Positions 6,478-10,437 of a DNA stretch of 10,437 nt are shown here, piece by piece. Each line of letters begins with the position of its first letter. Positions within the stretch are counted from its first letter, which is position 1. A program made the position numbers and the translations under genes. Source of the DNA: Streptosporangiaceae bacterium (lineage in GTDB: Bacteria > Actinomycetota > Actinomycetes > Streptosporangiales > Streptosporangiaceae); contig JASHQP010000459.1 of NCBI GenBank assembly GCA_030039095.1, positions 1 to 10,437 of the forward strand. The letters run 5' to 3'. The notes under the pieces are model-generated. The model searched no databases, was not told the origin of the DNA, and worked only from the letters and a program-made list of their open reading frames with translations.

Positions 6478-7332
6478 GTGCGGGTACACATCTCGGTCGA
6501 CATGGAAGGCATCGCCGGAGTGGCATCGGGCGCGGACACCACGCCCGGGGCGCCGCACTACGAGTACTGCCGCACGCTCATGACCGCGGAGTGCAACGCG
6601 GCCATCGAGGGCTGCCACGAGGGCGGGGCCACCGAGGTCATCGTCAACGACTCTCACGGCGGCATGCACAACCTGATTCAGGGCCAGCTCGACCGGCGGG
6701 CCAAGGTCATCCGCGGCCGCAGCAAGTCGTACGGGATGATGGAAGGGCTCACCTCCGGCACCGCGGCCACGCTGTTCGTCGGCTATCACGCCCGCACCGG
6801 GAACCCCGACGGCGTGCTCAACCACACCATGCGCGGCGGGGATGTCCAGGGCGTCTTCCTCAACGACGAGCCCGCCGGCGAACTGCGCCTGAACGCCGCG
6901 ATGGCCGGGTGGCTCGGCGTTCCCGTGGTGCTGATCGCCGGGGACGACGTGCTGTGCACCGAGGGCCGCGAGACCCTCGGCACGGTCGAAGCGGTGCAGG
7001 TCAAGGAAGCGATCGACAAGTACACCGCGCTGTCGCCGCATCCCGAGGTCGCCCAGGGGCTGGTCCGCGACGCCGCCAGGAACGCGATCGCCAGCGTCGC
7101 CGCCGGCGAGGGAAAGTACTCGCCGTACCGCGTCGAAGCGCCGACGACGCTGCGCGTGGCCTGGAACTCGACCAGCATCGCCGCGCAGGTCGCCGACCTG
7201 CCGGGCATCGAGCGGGTCGCTCCGCGCGAGACCGAGTACACCTCGGCCGACTATCCCGAGCTCTACCGGCTGCTGCGGGCGCTGCTGACGCTCGCCGCGG
7301 GGATCGCGACCGCTCCGTACTCCTACGACTGA
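6478..7332 (+). CDS. dppA: D-aminopeptidase, peptidase family M55 (DppA)
   Basis: A cytoplasmic zinc aminopeptidase of the B. subtilis DppA family, which removes N-terminal D-residues such as D-Ala from short peptides and assembles as a decamer of two pentamers. The protein is 284 residues (B. subtilis DppA about 274). The signature SVDMEGI is at 6-12, with D8 and E10 at the positions of known zinc ligands. H60 (VNDSHGG) and H104 (GYHA) also coincide with known ligand numbers. E135 (AGELRLNA) is the probable last ligand, and H116 (VLNHTMRG) lies by the active site. GTG 6478 is chosen because the SVDMEG motif must lie at the extreme N-terminus; AAGGAG (6462-6467) precedes it. The gene follows the permease by 14 bp, so it is in the operon. 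The name DppA here means the peptidase, not the E. coli binding protein of that name. Confidence 0.95.
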   Translation: MRVHISVDMEGIAGVASGADTTPGAPHYEYCRTLMTAECNAAIEGCHEGGATEVIVNDSHGGMHNLIQGQLDRRAKVIRGRSKSYGMMEGLTSGTAATLFVGYHARTGNPDGVLNHTMRGGDVQGVFLNDEPAGELRLNAAMAGWLGVPVVLIAGDDVLCTEGRETLGTVEAVQVKEAIDKYTALSPHPEVAQGLVRDAARNAIASVAAGEGKYSPYRVEAPTTLRVAWNSTSIAAQVADLPGIERVAPRETEYTSADYPELYRLLRALLTLAAGIATAPYSYD

Positions 7333-7343
7333 GCGCGATTCCT

Positions 7344-7367
7344 CCGGCTGAGCGCGCGCTCAGCCGG
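7344..7367. terminator. Perfect 24-bp palindrome at a convergent gene junction, probable bidirectional terminator
   Basis: CCGGCTGAGCGC is followed directly by its exact reverse complement, giving a 12-bp stem when the central bases open as a loop. It begins 11 bp after the dppA stop and overlaps the last codon and stop (7360-7362) of the opposing hydrolase gene. Neither side has a T-run, which is common for terminators in high-GC actinomycetes. It would serve both converging transcripts. CTGAGCGCG is also repeated at 7329-7337 and 7348-7356. Confidence 0.65.
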
Positions 7368-9084
7368 CCCGCCCCGGCGCGCCGCCTTCCACCGGCAGCA
7401 CCAGCCGTGAGGCGTGCGCGCCGCCCCGGCGCACCGTGTTCACCGCGACCCGCGGCTCACCCTGCGAGCGCACCGGGCCGAACTGGTTCAGGCTCCGCGC
7501 GAACCACGGGAAGTCGCTGCTGGTCACCGTCACCCGGATGCGGTGACCGGGCAGGAACACGTGATGCGTGGGCCAAAGTTCCACGTTGAACTGATAGGCC
7601 TGCCCGGGGACCAGGGGCTCCGGCTTCTCGAGGGAGTCGCGGCACGCGGCCCGCAGGCAGCCCTGGGTGACGCGCAGCGACCGGCCGTCCGGCGTGACGT
7701 CGGTGATCTTGACGTGCCAGTCGGTGTCGTCGCCGTCGGAGCTGGCGTGCAGCTCGAGCGACGCCCAGCCGGACACGGTGACGGGCTCGGTGACCGGCTC
7801 GCTGGTGTAGCACAGGACGTCGTCGCGAGCCTCGTTGCCGGTCTGGTCCAGCGGCACGTCCTCGAACGGGTACTTGCGCACGTCGAGGCCGGTGAGCACC
7901 GGGTCGGCCGGGTCGTAGCGGTACTCGTCCGCCGACTCGGCCTCTGGGCGCCCGGCGGTCAGCGCCGCGCCGGGCGCGAGGTACAGCACCGACTCCGAGT
8001 CGCTCAGTGGCCAGCCAGACGCGCCACGCCACGCGTTCCGGCCCGGTTCGAAGACCCGGACCCGGGGCACGTCCGCGAGGCCGTTGTCGCGGCCCTTGAG
8101 CCAGTGGTCGAACCAGCGCAGGTGCTCGGCGTCCATGTCGTGCGCGGCGGCGGCCCCGAACTCCACGCCGCCGCAGTCGGAGTCGGGCTGCCGGGACTTG
8201 ACGTGGCTCCACGGCCCCACGAGCAGGTACTGCGCGTCGCGCGCCGGTGACTCCGCGCTCATGTGCTCGTAGTGATGGAACGCGCCGAGCAGGTCCTCCA
8301 GGTCGTACCACCCGGTCACGTGCAGGCACGGCACGTCGATCTCGCTGTAGCGGTCGTCGTAGCGCAGCGCCCGGTAGTAGTCGTCCAGCGTGTCGTGGCG
8401 GCACAGGTCTTCCCAGTTCGGGCCCGTCGCGTTGATGATCTCGCCGATGGCCTCGAACGGGAGCGTGCGCAGGATCTGGTCCCAGTCGGAGTGCTCGAGC
8501 CCGTAGAAATCAAGAATCCTCCGCCGGGTCGAGTACGCCCACCAGGCGAAGTAGAGCTGGAAGACGCCGTTCGTGTACGGGATCTCCTGCTGCCAGCGCC
8601 CGGCCGCGGAGGTGGAGACCATCGCGCGCAGGTGCGGCGGGCGCTGCGAGGCGCCGGCCCACTGCACCCAGCCCATGTAGCTGAGGCCGGTCGTGCCCAC
8701 CACGGCGTTGCACCACGGCTGGGCGGCGGCCCACTCGATCACGTCGTGGGTGTCCGGCGCGTCGTTGACGAACGCGAGCCACTGGCCCTCCGACTTGCCC
8801 CGCCCGCGCACGTCGGCGGCCACGAACGCGTAGCCGTTCGACTGGTAGAGCGAGGCTTCGTCGCTGACCAGCGTCTCGCTGTCCTTGCCGTACGGCGTCA
8901 GCGTGACGATGGCCGGCACCGGCTCGGCCTCCGCGCCGTCGGGCAGATAGACGTCGGCGGCCAGCTCGACGCCGTCCCTCATCGGGACGCCGATCTCGAA
9001 TCGGCCCCGGCCGCCGAGGGCTTCGGCCCGCTCGATCCAGCTCTTGAACGGGGTGGTGGCCGGGATTTCGCGGGATGTCGCCAT
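7360..9084 (-). CDS. CocE/NonD family serine hydrolase (X-Pro dipeptidyl-peptidase S15-like)
   Basis: An alpha/beta hydrolase of the cocaine esterase, X-Pro dipeptidyl peptidase and alpha-amino acid ester hydrolase family, 574 residues. The triad is visible: nucleophile S135 in GTTGLSYMGW, D261 in GWYDLED and H294 in GPWSHVK. These correspond in order to S117, D259 and H287 of cocaine esterase. Y65 in TPYGKD fits the oxyanion tyrosine. Residues about 370-570 form the C-terminal jelly-roll domain, ending in the typical GHRIRVTVTSSDFPWF. ATG 9084 is chosen because the protein then begins just before the family domain; the longer frame to 9270 adds Arg/Gly-rich residues unlike any signal. No good Shine-Dalgarno precedes it. 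No signal peptide was seen, so it is probably cytoplasmic. It could cleave a peptide, amide or ester; the substrate cannot be read from sequence. Confidence 0.93.
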   Translation of the reverse strand: MATSREIPATTPFKSWIERAEALGGRGRFEIGVPMRDGVELAADVYLPDGAEAEPVPAIVTLTPYGKDSETLVSDEASLYQSNGYAFVAADVRGRGKSEGQWLAFVNDAPDTHDVIEWAAAQPWCNAVVGTTGLSYMGWVQWAGASQRPPHLRAMVSTSAAGRWQQEIPYTNGVFQLYFAWWAYSTRRRILDFYGLEHSDWDQILRTLPFEAIGEIINATGPNWEDLCRHDTLDDYYRALRYDDRYSEIDVPCLHVTGWYDLEDLLGAFHHYEHMSAESPARDAQYLLVGPWSHVKSRQPDSDCGGVEFGAAAAHDMDAEHLRWFDHWLKGRDNGLADVPRVRVFEPGRNAWRGASGWPLSDSESVLYLAPGAALTAGRPEAESADEYRYDPADPVLTGLDVRKYPFEDVPLDQTGNEARDDVLCYTSEPVTEPVTVSGWASLELHASSDGDDTDWHVKITDVTPDGRSLRVTQGCLRAACRDSLEKPEPLVPGQAYQFNVELWPTHHVFLPGHRIRVTVTSSDFPWFARSLNQFGPVRSQGEPRVAVNTVRRGGAHASRLVLPVEGGAPGRAG

Positions 9085-9098
9085 GGCAGCCGAGCGTA

Positions 9099-9196
9099 CT
9101 GGCGAAAAGCCGCCAGCTCTTCGGTGGATCGCGCTGATCTGGCGGCCGCGGTTCGGCCCACCGAACCAAGACACGGCGCCCTGGCCGGCCCGTGTC
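9099..9196 (-). promoter_or_regulatory. Structured leader of the hydrolase gene with overlapping alternative stems
   Basis: Five perfect pairings are seen. A: CTGGCG 9099-9104 with CGCCAG 9111-9116. B: CCGCCAG 9110-9116 with CTGGCGG 9139-9145. C: TTCGGTGG 9120-9127 with CCACCGAA 9158-9165. D: GGTTCGG 9150-9156 with CCGAACC 9161-9167. E: GACACGG 9170-9176 with CCGTGTC 9190-9196. A excludes B and C excludes D by sharing bases, and B and C interleave. A with C, or B with D, are therefore the two compatible sets. If transcribed as the 5' leader of the hydrolase this resembles an attenuator, with stem A ending 14 nt before the ATG. As DNA the same repeats could be operators. No promoter was located, so the transcript start is unknown. 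Confidence 0.4.
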
Positions 9197-9228
9197 CTGG
9201 CGCCCTCTGGCCGGCCGCCCCCACCGCT

Positions 9229-9245
9229 CCGTGCGGAATAGGTAC
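9229..9245. repeat. 17-bp sequence repeated on the far side of the arginase-like gene (copy 1)
   Basis: Bases 9229-9245 match 10318-10334 at 15 of 17 positions (CCGTGCGGaATAGGTaC against CCGTGCGGgATAGGTgC). The second copy forms the left arm of a long terminator hairpin; this one has no matching right arm. It may be a decayed hairpin element or chance similarity. Confidence 0.4.
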
Positions 9246-9368
9246 GGGCGGAGCCGTTCCTGCGCCGCACAGACGCACGAAACCGGGGCCCTTGACGCCG
9301 TCGCGGGCGCGGGGACGTGCCCGGGGATAACCCAGCCCGAGTGGTATTTCAGCCACGTCTTCGAGCAC

Positions 9369-9397
9369 TTCACCCGGTGACACTCGCCCAGTAGGGT
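9369..9397 (+). promoter_or_regulatory. Probable promoter for a leaderless arginase-like mRNA
   Basis: TTCACC (9369-9374), a 17-bp spacer and TAGGGT (9392-9397) form a good actinobacterial sigma-70-type promoter. The -10 box ends 8 nt before the ATG at 9406, so transcription would start at or next to the start codon. The absence of a convincing Shine-Dalgarno sequence fits this. Confidence 0.55.
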
Positions 9398-9405
9398 GCT
9401 CGGGT

Positions 9406-10302
9406 ATGGGCGGTTCACGGGGCTGGACGGTGCTCGGCATCCCGGTCGACAGCGTCGCGGCGCCTGCCGGGGGCCCGTCGTTCGGCACCGAGCTGAGCCC
9501 GGCGGTCCTGCGGGACCTCGGGCTGGCTGGCCGGCTGGCGGCGACCGACGCCGGTGACCTGGACGTGCGGATAACCGGGCCGGAGCGCGACGCGGCCAGC
9601 GGCATCGTCGGCTGGCCGAGCGTCGGCTCGGTCGTGGCCGCGACCCGGGCCGCCGTGACCGGCCTGCTGGCGGACGGCCGCCGGCCGCTGCTGCTCGGCG
9701 GCTGCTGCACGATTCTGATGGGAGCGGCCCCGGCCGCCCGTGACGTGGCCGGCCGGGTGGGCCTGGCCTACGTCGACGGGCACGTCGACGTGTACGACAA
9801 CCGCACGTCACCGACCGGCGAGGCCGCCGACATGCCGGTGGCGGCGCTGCTCGGCCGCGGCTGGCCGGACCTGCTGGCCGAGATGGGGGCGATGCCGGTG
9901 ATCGACGCCCGGGACATGGTCCTGATGGGCGCCCGCGACCAGGAAGAGGCGGCCGACATCGGCGACCTGCCGGACCGGCTCGGCCTCACCGTGCACGGGC
10001 CAGACGCGATCAAGGCGGGCCCGGCGGACGTCGCCCGGGCGGCCTGTGACCGGTTCGCGTCGGCGGCAACCCCGTACTGGCTGCATCTTGATGTCGACGT
10101 GCTGGACGAGGCGGCGTTCCCGGCGACGGACTACCTGATGCCGGGGGGCATCGACGTGGCGCAGCTGACCGGCCTGCTGCGGCCCATTGGGCAGGATCCG
10201 CTGCTGATCGGCGCGTCGGTTGGCTGCTACAACCCCCAGAAGGATCCGGATCGCCGGTGCGGCGCGGCCCTGGCCGACGTGCTGGCCGCCACGCTCGGCT
10301 AG
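9406..10302 (+). CDS. Arginase/ureohydrolase family protein with divergent metal site
   Basis: A 298-residue protein with the arginase fold signature. True arginases and agmatinases bind two Mn ions and hydrolyse guanidino groups to urea. The DxHxD motif is kept (VDGHVDVYD, D124, H126, D128), as is the late DxD (HLDVDVLD, D229, D231). These match rat arginase ligands 124/126/128 and 232/234. Three sites are changed. The first metal-ligand motif GGDHS is GGCCT (98-102), placing C101 where arginase has H101. The segment equivalent to arginase H141 reads TGEAADMP, with A141. The Glu equivalent to E277 is replaced in VGCYNPQKD (C274). It may use another metal or substrate, or have lost ureohydrolase activity. 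From memory, similar arginase-family proteins with Cys at the H101 position exist in actinobacteria, so this may be a coherent subfamily. ATG 9406 is supported by a leaderless-type promoter. It is a single-gene unit ended by a hairpin. Confidence 0.88.
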   Translation: MGGSRGWTVLGIPVDSVAAPAGGPSFGTELSPAVLRDLGLAGRLAATDAGDLDVRITGPERDAASGIVGWPSVGSVVAATRAAVTGLLADGRRPLLLGGCCTILMGAAPAARDVAGRVGLAYVDGHVDVYDNRTSPTGEAADMPVAALLGRGWPDLLAEMGAMPVIDARDMVLMGARDQEEAADIGDLPDRLGLTVHGPDAIKAGPADVARAACDRFASAATPYWLHLDVDVLDEAAFPATDYLMPGGIDVAQLTGLLRPIGQDPLLIGASVGCYNPQKDPDRRCGAALADVLAATLG

Positions 10303-10319
10303 CTGCCTGAGCCGCCACC

Positions 10320-10359
10320 GTGCGGGATAGGTGCCCCTGCTGGGGCACCTATCCCACAC
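10320..10359. terminator. Strong 14-bp hairpin terminator after the arginase-like gene
   Basis: GGGATAGGTGCCCC (10324-10337) and its exact reverse complement (10342-10355) enclose a TGCT loop. After one C/A mismatch, three more pairs (GTG with CAC) extend it to 10320-10359. It begins 17 bp after the stop and lies between two convergent genes, so it probably ends transcription from both sides. No T-run follows. Confidence 0.75.
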
Positions 10360-10373
10360 AGAGAGCTTTACCG

Positions 10374-10437
10374 TCAGTCCGCGGCGAGCAGGTGCGCGGC
10401 AGGCAGGCGGCGCAGCGCGCGGGCGGGCAGGACCGCC
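10374..10437 (-). CDS. C-terminal end of an unidentified protein (partial)
   Basis: The minus strand reads an open frame from the window edge to TGA at 10376-10374, giving the last 20 residues, AVLPARALRRLPAAHLLAAD. The gene would converge on the arginase-like gene with the hairpin between, which is a natural arrangement. Basic and alanine-rich endings with P-A-R-A are common in FtsX/MacB-type permeases, but 20 residues cannot support that call. Confidence 0.45.
   Translation of the reverse strand, partial: AVLPARALRRLPAAHLLAAD

Larger units (their letters stand above)
9085..9405. other. Divergent intergenic region (321 bp) between the hydrolase and arginase-like genes
   Basis: No supported gene lies here. 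The hydrolase-proximal half carries a dense set of inverted repeats (9099-9196) and a 16-bp word, GGCGCCCTGGCCGGCC (9175-9190), that recurs at 9199-9216 with an extra CT. The middle has a GCTCCG/CGGAGC inverted repeat (9226-9231 and 9249-9254) around a sequence that recurs after the arginase-like gene. The arginase-proximal end carries that gene's probable promoter. A TTGACG at 9292-9297 has no -10 box at workable spacing. Confidence 0.7.

Noticed and set aside
4551..6526. Minus-strand frames opposite the two permease genes
   Set aside because: Composition dominated by Arg, Gln, Asp and His, as expected for the reverse complement of hydrophobic high-GC codons; no protein family recognised.
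9085..9270. N-terminal extension of the hydrolase upstream of ATG 9084
   Set aside because: The added residues are Arg/Gly/Ser-rich with no signal peptide or domain, and they overlap the structured leader; the family domain begins right after ATG 9084.
9292..9297. TTGACG as -35 box of the arginase-like gene
   Set aside because: No -10-like hexamer at 16-19 bp; the nearer TTCACC/TAGGGT pair has correct spacing.
8263..9330. Plus-strand open frame of 355 codons opposite the hydrolase
   Set aside because: Its frame mirrors the codons of the hydrolase gene and shows no motif of its own.
1..10437. CRISPR array, tRNA, insertion sequence, phage or toxin-antitoxin genes
   Set aside because: No regularly spaced repeats, tRNA-like cloverleaf, transposase motif or phage gene was seen on either strand.

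Overview
The window is high-GC DNA (most codons end in G or C) with GTG starts, a lipoprotein signal ending LLAAC and strongly GC-biased shadow frames. This points to an actinomycete-type chromosome. No rRNA, tRNA, CRISPR array, transposase or phage gene was seen.

Layout: (1) 1-600, minus strand: the 5' part of an M20 metallopeptidase gene. It is preceded by a 26-codon ORF that overlaps it in a TGATG junction and reads like the first residues of an N-acyl-D-amino-acid deacylase-type amidohydrolase. (2) 737-2405, plus strand, divergent: a PucR-type regulator with a perfect inverted repeat over its promoter. (3) 2406-2703: intergenic DNA with a 25-bp tandem duplication and several hairpins. (4) 2704-7332, plus strand: a tight cluster encoding a peptide-type solute-binding lipoprotein, two DppB/DppC-type permeases (4-bp ATGA overlap) and a DppA-type zinc D-aminopeptidase (M55). 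No ABC ATPase gene is present. (5) 7360-9084, minus strand, convergent: a CocE/X-Pro dipeptidyl-peptidase-like serine hydrolase. A perfect 24-bp palindrome lies at the convergent junction. (6) 9085-9405: a 321-bp divergent intergenic region with overlapping inverted repeats upstream of the hydrolase and a probable leaderless promoter at the far end. (7) 9406-10302, plus strand: a divergent arginase-family protein with an altered metal centre, then a strong hairpin terminator. (8) 10374-10437, minus strand: the last 20 codons of another gene.

Read together, segments 1-4 look like a peptide uptake and breakdown locus, possibly for peptides containing D-residues. The lipoprotein captures a peptide outside the cell, the permease pair imports it with ATPases encoded elsewhere, and DppA releases N-terminal D-amino acids. 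The divergent M20 enzyme may trim another part of the substrate, and the PucR-like protein is the likely local regulator. The hydrolase and the arginase-like gene have their own transcription units, and their link to the peptide locus is only by position.

The least ordinary observations are the deacylase-like mini-ORF, the arginase homologue with Cys at a metal-ligand position, the alternative pairings upstream of the hydrolase, and the two probable leaderless genes.
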